64,000 bases of DNA, from the IMG/VR virus record IMGVR_UViG_3300005336_000001, positions 29,561 through 93,560 of that record; one strand, 5' to 3'. Below the pieces are notes generated by a model that saw only the letters and a list, made by a program, of their open reading frames with translations, ran no database searches and was not told the DNA's origin. Below, in pieces: positions 47,595-55,310 of the stretch (positions are counted from its first letter, which is position 1; every line of letters begins with the position of its first letter). The DNA comes from a virus. The position numbers and the translations under genes were made by a program.

Positions 47595-48618
47595 AAATGT
47601 GCAGCGACTTGTTGTTCTTGGCCCACGTCACAAACGTGGGGGTATCGCACAACGTGCTGTCACGCTTGGTAGCGTCCAGCACAACCACGGTGCTGAAGTC
47701 CGCACCAAAACCATCCCGGTTGATGTATTTGTAGATGGCCGGGAAAGTGTCCTTGGTCGTGCTGCGTGCTAACAACGCACTGAGGGCGTACCGGCCAGCC
47801 GGTGCATCGGGGATATCAGCTTTCATCGGGTTGGACAAGATGTCCTCCAAGTCCGGCAACTCAGCCGTCTTGAAGTAGGTCTCAACCTCCAACGCCGCGC
47901 CCTCACCGACAATAGCTGCCACCAGTTTGAAACGCATGCCCTCCGGTGCGTCGAACACCTTCGAAGCACTTGCCCAAGAACGCGGTGACGGGAAGGCCAA
48001 CAAGTCAGCTCCTTCCATGCTGTGGATGAGGTTGGGACGGTACTTGATGAAACCGATCAACATCGGATCGATACCATTCAAGTTCGCCCAATGCCCCCAG
48101 CATTCAGCATCAGCCCGGATGTGAACATGTGCGAAGCGGTTTGCCAAAGCTGATGACAGCGATTGCGCCGCAGCACGATCTTCCCTCCGGTTGCCAGCGG
48201 CTACCGGCCACCACCCATCGGGTAACTTGTAATCGCCGATCTGACGATCCAAGATCACCCGGTAGATGCATGACTGCAACTGACGCGGTGCGTCACTGAG
48301 TTCGTCAAACGCGATAATGCCCTTCGGGCCATCACGGTTCACGTCAGGCCAGAAGGCAGCCCGCAACCATACTGCCAGTTTTTTCTCGAGGTCAGGCACC
48401 GGGATGCCTGTGAGATCTTCAGGCAACATGGTGCCCACACGGACGTCGATAAAGCCGGACTCATCCTCAGCAGCAAGCTGTTTCATGATGTCCGACTTGC
48501 CGATGCCCGGCGCACTGTGGAAGTATGTGGGAATGTTTTTTGACCTGAAGATGCGGGCAATATCCTTTGCCGTCTCAATGGTCTCAGTGCGTACCCCACT
48601 TGTTACGTTTTCACTCAT
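47593..48618 (-). CDS. MoxR-family AAA+ ATPase
   Basis: 341 residues from MSENVTSGVRTETIE. Walker A HSAPGIGKSD, Walker B IIAFDELSDAP, sensor AAGNRREDRAAAQSL then ALANRFAHVHI. With the vWA/metallopeptidase it forms a chaperone-like module known in phages and bacteria. Confidence 0.88.
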   Translation of the reverse strand: MSENVTSGVRTETIETAKDIARIFRSKNIPTYFHSAPGIGKSDIMKQLAAEDESGFIDVRVGTMLPEDLTGIPVPDLEKKLAVWLRAAFWPDVNRDGPKGIIAFDELSDAPRQLQSCIYRVILDRQIGDYKLPDGWWPVAAGNRREDRAAAQSLSSALANRFAHVHIRADAECWGHWANLNGIDPMLIGFIKYRPNLIHSMEGADLLAFPSPRSWASASKVFDAPEGMRFKLVAAIVGEGAALEVETYFKTAELPDLEDILSNPMKADIPDAPAGRYALSALLARSTTKDTFPAIYKYINRDGFGADFSTVVVLDATKRDSTLCDTPTFVTWAKNNKSLHI

Positions 48619-48623
48619 AGTTC

Positions 48624-48700
48624 TCTCCTCCTGTTTAGGAATGAAGCATTGTCGCTTCTTACTACTGTCACCTTTATGGCGACAGTAGGGTAGAAACGTC
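48624..48700 (-). promoter_or_regulatory. ABC RNA element (copy 10)
   Basis: A TGACGTTTCT with B AGAAGCGACA (nine of ten), SL1 CTACTGTC/GACAGTAG, C GCTTC. Confidence 0.72.
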
Positions 48701-49034
48701 ACTTCATCGCAAGTTCGCTTTCACGGATCAGATCAGATCTGATCACGTCTGGGAGTGCCAACCGTGCACGTTCCATTGCCGCTCCGTAAGTACGGGGATG
48801 GTTCATGGCAATGTCGTTCACGACCTGTGGGATGACAAAATCATCATCATCGATGGTGGCTTCGGTCAAGCCAACCAACACTTTCCGTGCTTTTGGGAAA
48901 GCAGCTTTCAACGATTGAGCCAGCAAACATGAACGAGGATTGCCCGCATCATAGATGCCGTCGTAAGGTTTTGCCTGAAGCCATTTGATCAGGCTCTCCA
49001 CGTCCTGACGTGTGGCCGGTTTTTCATATACCAT
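48699..49034 (-). CDS. Hypothetical protein
   Basis: 111 residues. DVESLIKWLQAKPYDGIYDA and LLAQSLKAAFPKARKVLVG. Helical. Unknown. Confidence 0.62.
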   Translation of the reverse strand: MVYEKPATRQDVESLIKWLQAKPYDGIYDAGNPRSCLLAQSLKAAFPKARKVLVGLTEATIDDDDFVIPQVVNDIAMNHPRTYGAAMERARLALPDVIRSDLIRESELAMK

Positions 49035-49038
49035 AGTT

Positions 49039-49105
49039 CTCCTCCTGTTAGATGCGGTAATGCATCTTTGAGCGCACCCCGTAGGATGCGCCCCGTAGAT
49101 GAACT
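49039..49105 (-). promoter_or_regulatory. ABC RNA element (copy 11)
   Basis: B is GATGC and C GCATC, while A has CATCT: TAGTTCATCT pairs nine of ten with AGATGCATTA. SL1 GCGCATCC-TACG-GGGTGCGC. All three arms changed together from the GAAGC type. Confidence 0.78.
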
Positions 49106-49220
49106 ACTTCAGTTGTATTCTGATGATGTATGGTAAGCGAACACCCGCCACCATCCTGCGAACGCCATCGTGTGGCACGTAGACGTATTTGCCAAAACAA
49201 AGCCAAACACTGTATGTCAT
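49104..49220 (-). CDS. 38-residue protein
   Basis: ATG 49220 with AAGGGC upstream; MTYSVWLCFGKYVYVPHDGV then RRMVAGVRLPY. Fills the gap exactly between the DUF3150-like gene and an ABC element; stop TAG opens arm A. Confidence 0.6.
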   Translation of the reverse strand: MTYSVWLCFGKYVYVPHDGVRRMVAGVRLPYIIRIQLK

Positions 49221-49233
49221 GACGATGCCCTTA

Positions 49234-50109
49234 TCACTTCATGTAGCTTTGGACTTTCTTCAGGATCTTGTCGGCCTTGCTGATAGTTTCAGCACGCACC
49301 TTGTTATCCGCACGCAGAATTTCAGGTGAGTGCTCAACCAGATCAGAGCGTAACTGCTTTGCCAATTCAGTGATGCGTGGATCATCAGTGACATTCAGAA
49401 CTGGAATGAGGTTGACCAGTTCATCAATGTTGTACACCAGCGAACTGTGGATGGTGCCTTCAGCCTTGTTGCCATCCTTGGATGGCACGTAAGCCTTAAG
49501 CTTTTCAGTCATGTGCCGAACGAGCCCCTCAACCCGTCCAAAGACGTCCTTCATGGCATTTTCCAGACGCTCATTGGTGCGCCGTTCAATGTCCTTGATG
49601 ATGGCCTTGGTGGATTCATCGCTGAGTTTGGCACGGAAATCCTGTGCCTGTGGCAGCGGCTTGACCTCGACGTCGAAGTCAAACTTGGCCTCAAGCACAC
49701 TCACGTCAGGGTAATCGTCCTGATTGAACATGTCACCCAGCCGCGTTTTGCCTTCCTTGATTGCATTGGGCAAATCATCAAGGAAAGCTTTCACTTCCTT
49801 CTCAATGGCAATGCGGCAATCACGCATCTTTTTGGTGTACTCGATGTACCCCGTGTTGCTGAGGATGCGCGTACCATCATCCTCCCACGGCAACGTGTAC
49901 AGCCGATGCACCTTGCGGGCATTGCTGTGCGCCGTGGAAACGCCACTGAAGAAACTGGCCTTGACCAACCGCTTGTTATATCGGCCTGCTTCTTTCTCAG
50001 CCTTGAAGTCAGCATTGACGGAATCAGTGACCTCTCGGTCCACCATCATGCCTGACCATGACTTGATATGGAGCGATGAAAGCATCGCCCTTTCAGCTAA
50101 TTTGCTCAT
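49234..50109 (-). CDS. DUF3150-like protein, MoxR-module partner
   Basis: 291 residues from MSKLAERAMLSSLHIKSWSG. SWSGMMVDREVT and the long helical remainder resemble DUF3150 proteins that accompany MoxR/vWA genes. C-terminal helix with LEHSPEILRADNK. Function unknown. Confidence 0.62.
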   Translation of the reverse strand: MSKLAERAMLSSLHIKSWSGMMVDREVTDSVNADFKAEKEAGRYNKRLVKASFFSGVSTAHSNARKVHRLYTLPWEDDGTRILSNTGYIEYTKKMRDCRIAIEKEVKAFLDDLPNAIKEGKTRLGDMFNQDDYPDVSVLEAKFDFDVEVKPLPQAQDFRAKLSDESTKAIIKDIERRTNERLENAMKDVFGRVEGLVRHMTEKLKAYVPSKDGNKAEGTIHSSLVYNIDELVNLIPVLNVTDDPRITELAKQLRSDLVEHSPEILRADNKVRAETISKADKILKKVQSYMK

Positions 50110-50114
50110 GGTTT

Positions 50115-50180
50115 TTCTCCTCCTGTTTGAAGCACAAATGCTTCCTACTATGGCCCGCAGGCCATAGAGTGGAAACATTC
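50115..50180 (-). promoter_or_regulatory. ABC RNA element (copy 12)
   Basis: A AATGTTTCC with B GGAAGCATT (nine), SL1 CTATGGCC/GGCCATAG, C TGCTTC. Confidence 0.78.
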
Positions 50181-50712
50181 AGTAACCAGCCTTCTCAAGC
50201 TTGGCCTGAAACTTCTTCATGGCCGCATGGAAAGGCTCAGGGTCCATGGGCTCATATGGTGGGATGTCAGTGCATAACTTATTCAACTTTCGAGTCTCAG
50301 GAGTGTTGTCCCAGTCATACATGTTTGCATCAGGAAACAAACTGCTGTAAGCCACCAGAGCTTGACCAGTTCTCAGATTGTTGATGGCATGGAGCTGCTT
50401 CATGTTGGCGGGAAATGAAGCAGGCTCCATGTAGCGTTTTTTGCCATCGGCACCCAGTGAGAAGGCCATGACACTGCCAGCGGCACAGACCGAACATATC
50501 TTGGTCTTGCTGATGGTGCTGTCACCGACAACACAGGTCAATTCCGCATTGGGCTGATACCAATCATCCATGTCGACCGCGTACTTGGTCTTCATTTTTT
50601 CCACTTTGCGGAGATCCTTCAAGGCAATGGCAACGAGCTTGCTCATGACCATGGGCAGGATGACGAGTTTCTTGGCTTTGGGTTTAGTTCTAGCTTTGGC
50701 TTTCTTAGCCAT
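50179..50712 (-). CDS. Hypothetical protein
   Basis: 177 residues from MAKKAKARTKPKAKK. KICSVCAAGSVMAFSLGADG and LHAINNLRTGQALVAYSSLF. The basic start may bind nucleic acid. Unknown. Confidence 0.6.
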   Translation of the reverse strand: MAKKAKARTKPKAKKLVILPMVMSKLVAIALKDLRKVEKMKTKYAVDMDDWYQPNAELTCVVGDSTISKTKICSVCAAGSVMAFSLGADGKKRYMEPASFPANMKQLHAINNLRTGQALVAYSSLFPDANMYDWDNTPETRKLNKLCTDIPPYEPMDPEPFHAAMKKFQAKLEKAGY

Positions 50713-50718
50713 AATTTT

Positions 50719-50792
50719 TACTCCTCCTGTTTGTGGGGACGAAGCGTAATGCTTCTCACTGCGGCCACATGAGCCGCAGGACAGAAACATTA
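50719..50792 (-). promoter_or_regulatory. ABC RNA element (copy 13)
   Basis: A AATGTTTCT with B AGAAGCATT, SL1 CTGCGGC/GCCGCAG, C GCTTC. Stop TAA of the 38-residue gene opens arm A. Confidence 0.78.
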
Positions 50793-50906
50793 GTCAAAGT
50801 CGGTGTACTCGTCAGGTTTGCTGTCCTTGCAATAAAGGAAGTTCCCCACTAGCACCAACGCAATAGCAAAGAAGGTCATGGTGAACAGAAACGCTTCTTT
50901 TGACAT
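50790..50906 (-). CDS. 38-residue membrane protein
   Basis: MSKEAFLFTMTFFAIALVLV then GNFLYCKDSKPDEYTDFD: a single N-terminal membrane helix and acidic tail. AACAGGAGGAG five bases before ATG. Its leader lacks the RNA element. Confidence 0.68.
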   Translation of the reverse strand: MSKEAFLFTMTFFAIALVLVGNFLYCKDSKPDEYTDFD

Positions 50907-50918
50907 GTTCTCCTCCTG

Positions 50919-51452
50919 TTAAGTTAGGCTGAAAATGTCAGCCAAGACTTGTGTGATAATTGGCAAACTGGCCTCATCGCCCGTAATTTTCCATTGATTA
51001 CGGGACACCATTTGAAGTTCGTACATGGTGTTGATATCGCCCGGCTTCCCCGTGTAGTAACCAAACTCCCTTAGGTTGATCACGAACTTTTTGTCATACC
51101 GTCTACGGAAGTGTTTCATCATCTTTTTTGAATTAAGATGGATGACTTGATAGTCCTCGTTTTCAGCAACTCTAGTAAGAAGTGCATGGCCGAAAATGCT
51201 GATGGTTTGGCGGATGAAGCGCTCACGCTTCAATGCCCTACTGGTAGCTTCAGGGTCGGCAAAGTCCCCAGATGATTTGACATGCTCAAGTTGAAACTTG
51301 AGGCAATCAGCAGCTTCTTGGCAGGACAAGAAAGGTAGCAGCCCTCTATGGAAGTCAGGTCGGCCACTGTAGCTTCGCACACACATGACAATATAATCCT
51401 GCCGTGTGGTGTTTAACTTGTCCAAATAAGTAGCGAGTGTTTTTACACTCAT
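50919..51452 (-). CDS. Hypothetical protein
   Basis: 177 residues. LSCQEAADCLKFQLEHVKSS, RFIRQTISIFGHALLTRVAE and a C-terminal MYELQMVSRNQWKI. Unknown. Its stop is immediately followed by the next ribosome site. Confidence 0.6.
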   Translation of the reverse strand: MSVKTLATYLDKLNTTRQDYIVMCVRSYSGRPDFHRGLLPFLSCQEAADCLKFQLEHVKSSGDFADPEATSRALKRERFIRQTISIFGHALLTRVAENEDYQVIHLNSKKMMKHFRRRYDKKFVINLREFGYYTGKPGDINTMYELQMVSRNQWKITGDEASLPIITQVLADIFSLT

Positions 51453-51455
51453 TTT

Positions 51456-51518
51456 CTCCTCCTGTTTTGTAGATGTTCACCACTGCCCCTCCACGTGGAG
51501 AGGCAGGACGTCAACATC
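51456..51518 (-). promoter_or_regulatory. ABC RNA element (copy 14)
   Basis: A GATGTT pairs with B AACATC (six), SL1 TGCCTCTCC/GGAGGGGCA (nine bp). C is not evident. Confidence 0.65.
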
Positions 51519-52002
51519 AGATATTATCGGCAGCCGCCACAAATTCACGGATTTGTTTGGCAACTGCAAGTTCACCTTCAGCACCAACAGGAAGTTTCCT
51601 GTTGTCGTATTTCTCTTCATATCCTTCACCGGTGAAGAGATGGTAGACAGCCCACCTGTCAATTTCAAAGAAATCACCGACGGCCTCAAAGTTATCCAAG
51701 CCGTTGAAGTAAGGCGTGAGATAGTACGCGCCTTCCGCAGACTTGAGTTTGTAGGTCAACCCTTCATCCTTGAAGATGCCACTGATGGCAGCAAAACCCA
51801 CAGCACACGCGACGGTCCCACAATCAACCGGGACAGTCTCAGTTTCAGATTTGAACAAATATGGAATATTCGTGTCATAGTCTGCGTCGGCATTGTAGCC
51901 ATCCTTGGCTGCCCACGTGCCGATATCAAATTTGATACCAGTGGGATTGGCTGCGTCCATTTCAAGGGCAGCGGCCAACCTCAACAAAAGATCTTTACGC
52001 AT
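51517..52002 (-). CDS. Conserved hypothetical phage protein
   Basis: 161 residues from MRKDLLLRLAAALEM. VPVDCGTVACAVGFAAIS is a motif seen in several phage proteins; FEIDRWAVYHLFTGEGYEE later. Unknown. Confidence 0.62.
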   Translation of the reverse strand: MRKDLLLRLAAALEMDAANPTGIKFDIGTWAAKDGYNADADYDTNIPYLFKSETETVPVDCGTVACAVGFAAISGIFKDEGLTYKLKSAEGAYYLTPYFNGLDNFEAVGDFFEIDRWAVYHLFTGEGYEEKYDNRKLPVGAEGELAVAKQIREFVAAADNI

Positions 52003-52009
52003 AATCATC

Positions 52010-52081
52010 TCCTCCTGTTTGACACTCACCATGAGTGTTCAGTCCTGCTCACCCAATTAAGGATGAGCAGAGTGAAGACTC
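52010..52081 (-). promoter_or_regulatory. ABC RNA element (copy 15)
   Basis: A GAGTCTTCA with B TGAACACTC (eight of nine), SL1 GCTCATCC/GGGTGAGC, C GAGTGT with B ACACTC (six). Arms unlike other copies. Confidence 0.78.
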
Positions 52082-52295
52082 AGCCTTCGTCGAGATCAAA
52101 CGTGATACGCTTTGGCGCCCGGCCATCCAATTTGGCCTTACGCAAGTAGAGCGTACCGACGATGGCACCGTCAGCGTCAGTCTTGAGATGAACGCCGTTT
52201 TCATCCACTTCCTGATAGCGCAGTGCGCCCGGCGTAGTCTTGATCAGCTCGAAACTGACCTTGGCGATATGACCCGCATGAGTTTTCTCAGTCAT
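52080..52295 (-). CDS. Small conserved phage protein
   Basis: 71 residues. DADGAIVGTLYLRKAKLDG, then APKRITFDL follow a beta-strand motif common to many phage small proteins. Unknown. Confidence 0.7.
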   Translation of the reverse strand: MTEKTHAGHIAKVSFELIKTTPGALRYQEVDENGVHLKTDADGAIVGTLYLRKAKLDGRAPKRITFDLDEG

Positions 52296-52301
52296 GATAT
52301 T

Positions 52302-52372
52302 CTCCTCCTGTTGAAGCTTAATTGCTTCTTTGGACGCTGATATTTTGCCCAGCGCCCCGTAGAAACAATTTC
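52302..52372 (-). promoter_or_regulatory. ABC RNA element (copy 16)
   Basis: A AATTGTTTCT with B AGAAGCAATT (ten bp). SL1 GGCGCTG/CAGCGTC, C GCTTC. Confidence 0.76.
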
Positions 52373-52790
52373 AGAGATGTGTCAACATAGAAATGACAAA
52401 CTCCTCATTGGAACAATCATACAATCCAGCCACATATTTTGGCCGGGCATGATCTGCCCGCACACGCGCTGCAAACCGAACATTCGGCTGCCTGCGCAGC
52501 AATGAGACGGCGTTAGCTGCCGACTCAGGATTGTTGAAGCGCAACACGCTCGCAGTGCCGTCACGCTCCATGACCAACACGTTCATAGGTTCGGGCTTCA
52601 TGTGATGCTTCTCCGCTTTTTTGAATTTGGCTTCCATGATTGCCGCATCCAGATCTTGACCACGCAGGCCAGCACCAAAAAGCCGTGCACTGAGCACGGC
52701 CTCTGAATCTGTCCCATTGATGAAGTCTGTTTTGATCTGAGCAATGCGGCGGTTTACTTCTGGCCACAATGGCTCGCTAATCGTCGGCAT
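52371..52790 (-). CDS. Hypothetical protein
   Basis: 139 residues from MPTISEPLWPEVNRRIAQIK. LRFNNPESAANAVSLLRRQP and YVAGLYDCSNEEFVISM. Unknown. Confidence 0.6.
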   Translation of the reverse strand: MPTISEPLWPEVNRRIAQIKTDFINGTDSEAVLSARLFGAGLRGQDLDAAIMEAKFKKAEKHHMKPEPMNVLVMERDGTASVLRFNNPESAANAVSLLRRQPNVRFAARVRADHARPKYVAGLYDCSNEEFVISMLTHL

Positions 52791-52968
52791 TATCAGCCTC
52801 AAGTACACCCAAATTGTTGTACTCCGTTACCGGAATAACAATTTGAATGTTCCATTCAGCGTTGCGGACAGTTTGAGCAAAACGATCGGCTGCCTCAAAC
52901 GAGTCATAAGGGCCAACCAACCGTGTGCCATCGAACGCATTGCCAACTGCAACGACGTACTTAGGCAT
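52777..52968 (-). CDS. Small hypothetical protein
   Basis: 63 residues, VVAVGNAFDGTRLVGPYDSF, FAQTVRNAEWNIQIVIPV. Similar to many phage alpha/beta small proteins. Overlaps neighbours by 14 and 8 bases. Confidence 0.65.
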   Translation of the reverse strand: MPKYVVAVGNAFDGTRLVGPYDSFEAADRFAQTVRNAEWNIQIVIPVTEYNNLGVLEADNADD

Positions 52969-53128
52969 TGGAGCGCTCCTTCTTTGGAAGCGTCAAAGTC
53001 GCCAGTTCCCACCCGCTGTTCCACTCACCGGCCAAAACCGAACCAAGTGGATGTGGGCAGTCTTGAAGTTGCTTGCCCTCTTCACAGGCACGGACTCCTT
53101 CGAGCCATGCCTTTTCAAACTCATTCAT
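52961..53128 (-). CDS. Ribosome-modulation-factor-like protein
   Basis: 55 residues; AATAGGAGGAG before ATG. FEKAWLEGVRACEEGK, CPHPLGS and EWNSGWELA follow the RMF-type pattern (W...G...C, P, W..GW). RMF dimerises ribosomes in the host; a phage version may act on translation. Inference. Confidence 0.65.
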   Translation of the reverse strand: MNEFEKAWLEGVRACEEGKQLQDCPHPLGSVLAGEWNSGWELATLTLPKKERSNA

Positions 53129-53131
53129 TTT

Positions 53132-53195
53132 CTCCTCCTATTACAGTCATAATGACTGACCACTACCGCTCGTAAGCGGCAGGACGTCAGCAATC
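53132..53195 (-). promoter_or_regulatory. ABC RNA element (copy 17)
   Basis: A TGATTGCTGAC with B GTCAGTCATTA (ten of eleven, two G-U), SL1 TGCCGCT-TACG-AGCGGTA, C TGACTG with B CAGTCA (six). The B/C sequence is wholly different from GAAGC/GCTTC. Confidence 0.78.
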
Positions 53196-53388
53196 ATGCT
53201 TCGCTGGGATCGAGCGCAAACAAAAGGTTCGTAAGAAATGCAATGTGCATTTCATAGTGCGGATGCCACTCGTGAACCGCCCAAATGCCACCAGCCGCAC
53301 AGATGAGAACTATGCGGTAATGACGCTTGCGTACCTTCACCTTCTCAATGTGAGGCAGGTGAAGTTTGGACCAACGTACACTCTTCAC
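53194..53388 (-). CDS. Small membrane-associated protein
   Basis: 64 residues from GTG with AAAGGAGGTGGACC. Basic start, then a hydrophobic segment (YRIVLICAAGGIWAVHEW). Unknown. Confidence 0.6.
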   Translation of the reverse strand: MKSVRWSKLHLPHIEKVKVRKRHYRIVLICAAGGIWAVHEWHPHYEMHIAFLTNLLFALDPSEA

Positions 53389-53401
53389 GGTCCACCTCCT
53401 T

Positions 53402-53551
53402 TCATTGGCTGGCAGCTCGCTCGTAAGTGCCAGCGCGAGTGTTTTCAGTGAAATTCATTTGGGAGGAGATGTCCCACCAAACGATCATGAAAAAAGCCGC
53501 CCCAAGCAGAGCGGCTTTAAACAGATGCTGAACCTTTTCGCGGTTGTCCAT
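53402..53551 (-). CDS. Small membrane protein
   Basis: 49 residues from MDNREKVQHLFK. Helix AALLGAAFFMIVWWDIS. Ribosome site AACAGGAGGAGAA. Unknown. Confidence 0.62.
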   Translation of the reverse strand: MDNREKVQHLFKAALLGAAFFMIVWWDISSQMNFTENTRAGTYERAASQ

Positions 53552-53555
53552 TTCT

Positions 53556-53624
53556 CCTCCTGTTTCATTGAAGCGTGATTGCTTCTCACTGCCCCACGTA
53601 TGGGGCAGGACAGAAACAGTCATT
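53556..53624 (-). promoter_or_regulatory. ABC RNA element (copy 18)
   Basis: A GACTGTTTCT with B AGAAGCAATC (nine of ten), SL1 TGCCCCA-TACG-TGGGGCA, C GCTTC. Confidence 0.76.
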
Positions 53625-53973
53625 ATTTGCCGCGCCCGTAGTAGAGCTTGGCCAATTCAGCATCCCGCTCTTCAGCGGGGATGAGCACCAACCGCGTCAG
53701 CACCGTGCCCCAGTCTTTGCCCCAAATCTTTTGGGCGGCCAGATGGTCAAAGATCAACGTGTCAGCACTGGGCACCTCTTCCATGACGGTCACATTGAAA
53801 CCGCCTTGGTTTTCTTGGTACTCATAACAGATGTGATGACCAATCAACACATCCTGCACGCCATACACTTCACGGATGATGTCCTTGAAGAGTTGACGGC
53901 TGATGGCATTCCGGTCGTTTTCCCACACGCCTTCAATTTTCACGCCACCGGGCGTGAAGTCCTGTTTGTTCAT
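53623..53973 (-). CDS. Conserved phage protein, paralogue of 6301-6606
   Basis: 116 residues from MNKQDFTPGGVKIEG. EVPSADTLIFDHLAAQKIWG shared with the 6301 gene. The copy here has its own RNA element and strong ribosome site; the other is coupled to GcrA. Unknown role. Confidence 0.75.
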   Translation of the reverse strand: MNKQDFTPGGVKIEGVWENDRNAISRQLFKDIIREVYGVQDVLIGHHICYEYQENQGGFNVTVMEEVPSADTLIFDHLAAQKIWGKDWGTVLTRLVLIPAEERDAELAKLYYGRGK

Positions 53974-53978
53974 TTCTC

Positions 53979-54048
53979 TCCTCCTGTTCAGATTAGAAGC
54001 ACAGATGCTTCTCACATGGCTGATTGCTCAGCCATGGACAGAAACATC
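53979..54048 (-). promoter_or_regulatory. ABC RNA element (copy 19)
   Basis: A GATGTTTCT with B AGAAGCATC (nine), SL1 CATGGCTGA-GCAA-TCAGCCATG, C TGCTTC. Confidence 0.78.
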
Positions 54049-54232
54049 AGTGAAGGATGCCAACCACAATGGCCAGCACGATGACCACCGAGCCAATGAT
54101 GCCAAGCATGGCAATCCAGTTGACCCGGTAAGGCTGCTCAGTGAACACATCGACCGCTTCATCAAGCTCGTCCCTGCGGTCAAGCTTGTCGTCACGGTTG
54201 GGGTCCGGCATCATGTATTCAGAACCAATCAT
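54047..54232 (-). CDS. Small membrane protein
   Basis: 61 residues. Acidic/basic N-terminus (DPNRDDKLDRRDELDEAV), C-terminal helix WIAMLGIIGSVVIVLAIVVG. Tail-anchored topology. Confidence 0.65.
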   Translation of the reverse strand: MIGSEYMMPDPNRDDKLDRRDELDEAVDVFTEQPYRVNWIAMLGIIGSVVIVLAIVVGILH

Positions 54233-54237
54233 ATTTT

Positions 54238-54306
54238 CTCCTCCTGTTATGAAGCTTAAATGCTTCTTGCAGGGCGCTTATTCATCGCCCTGTGTAGAAA
54301 CATTCT
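54238..54306 (-). promoter_or_regulatory. ABC RNA element (copy 20), overlapping a coding end
   Basis: A AATGTTTCT at 54296-54304 lies inside the GPH-box gene, SL1 CAGGGCG/CGCCCTG spans its stop, B AGAAGCATT at 54259-54267, C GCTTC. The protein's last residues (KNVSTQGDE) are encoded by the element. Confidence 0.78.
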
Positions 54307-54574
54307 TGTAGCCATGCTTTGCTGCGATGGCTTTCAAGATTGTTAGAACGTGTGGGCCTCTTGCTTGCGTAAGTGATATCCTTTTTGATATTAGATCCTC
54401 TTTACACCTGCGCCAGCTATCCAACCCATCACCCCATGGTTCATCTGGAAAACCAAAGGTTTGTGCGACTAGCAACAAAGCATCGTGCAAACTCGCCGTC
54501 TGCCCATTGGCACGTATATGTCTGAGGGCATAAATTACCCCCAACATGTAATCATCTTTTTTATCTATGGCCAT
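54278..54574 (-). CDS. GPH-box family protein
   Basis: 98 residues. Box TQARGPHVLTILKAIAAKHG, then a ten-residue tail encoded by the RNA element. N-terminal ~75 residues unique (TFGFPDEPWGDGLDSW). Overlaps the next upstream gene by ten bases. Confidence 0.78.
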   Translation of the reverse strand: MAIDKKDDYMLGVIYALRHIRANGQTASLHDALLLVAQTFGFPDEPWGDGLDSWRRCKEDLISKRISLTQARGPHVLTILKAIAAKHGYKNVSTQGDE

Positions 54575-54900
54575 TTGGGATACTTGCTCAAGTCAACCCC
54601 ACGGATGGTTGCCAGTGCGTACACCAGTATTTTTCCATGAGGGCCAGCCAATGCTTGGAGCATCAGTGCTCGTTTTGCATCACGAGGCTTTTGACCATGT
54701 GATGCAGCAGTGTGGAAGTGTTGAGATGCTGAATTGCGCCCCTTGAGATCCTTTACTTTGTATCCCAACAAGGCACGCAACACGGATGGACTTCCACGCT
54801 TGTCACCCATCCGTCTTGGCATATTGCCCAAGGCGGCATGCCAAATCTCAGTCCAATCAGCACGTTCAGGGATGTGACGTCTTGGATTACCTCTAGGCAT
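54565..54900 (-). CDS. GPH-box family protein
   Basis: 111 residues from MPRGNPRRHIPERADW. Box LQALAGPHGKILVYALATIR. Basic N-terminus. Second member of the small 54 kb cluster. Confidence 0.75.
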   Translation of the reverse strand: MPRGNPRRHIPERADWTEIWHAALGNMPRRMGDKRGSPSVLRALLGYKVKDLKGRNSASQHFHTAASHGQKPRDAKRALMLQALAGPHGKILVYALATIRGVDLSKYPKWP

Positions 54901-54911
54901 CGCCTTAACCG

Positions 54912-55118
54912 TCAGTGATGCGTGTGATTGGGATCGTCCACGTCCACGCCACAAGCACCGCATATCATCGGCATCTTGTTGACCAACGGGAACTGCCCTA
55001 CTGGCTTATCACACGTGGAGCAATGAATGCCCAACGTAGATGAATCCATCAGCCCAACCTCAAGGCTGTCCTTGCGACCTTCCTGCAAGCAAGACTTGCA
55101 GTGAAAATACATCTTCAT
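54912..55118 (-). CDS. Zinc-ribbon protein with two CxxC pairs
   Basis: 68 residues from MKMYFHCKSCLQEG. CxxC at CKSC, CSTC, CGAC and a HTHH end. ATGA-type overlap with the upstream gene. Unknown. Confidence 0.7.
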   Translation of the reverse strand: MKMYFHCKSCLQEGRKDSLEVGLMDSSTLGIHCSTCDKPVGQFPLVNKMPMICGACGVDVDDPNHTHH

Positions 55119-55306
55119 TTGTTGCTCCACTTCTCGGTGATGGCATCAAATGCGGTGATGAGGTCTTCAGCATCATTGTCCTCGTCAATGCCGTACTCAA
55201 CAGCATAGCCGTCAAGGTTGTTCAACACGACAAGCATCTGATCCTTACGAGTGTCAGCATTTGCTTTTTCAAACAAAGCTAACCATTCATCTTTGCTTAT
55301 ACTCAT
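55115..55306 (-). CDS. Small helical acidic protein
   Basis: 63 residues. ISKDEWLALFEKANADTRK and GIDEDNDAEDLITAFDAITE. Unknown. Confidence 0.62.
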   Translation of the reverse strand: MSISKDEWLALFEKANADTRKDQMLVVLNNLDGYAVEYGIDEDNDAEDLITAFDAITEKWSNK

Positions 55307-55310
55307 GTTT

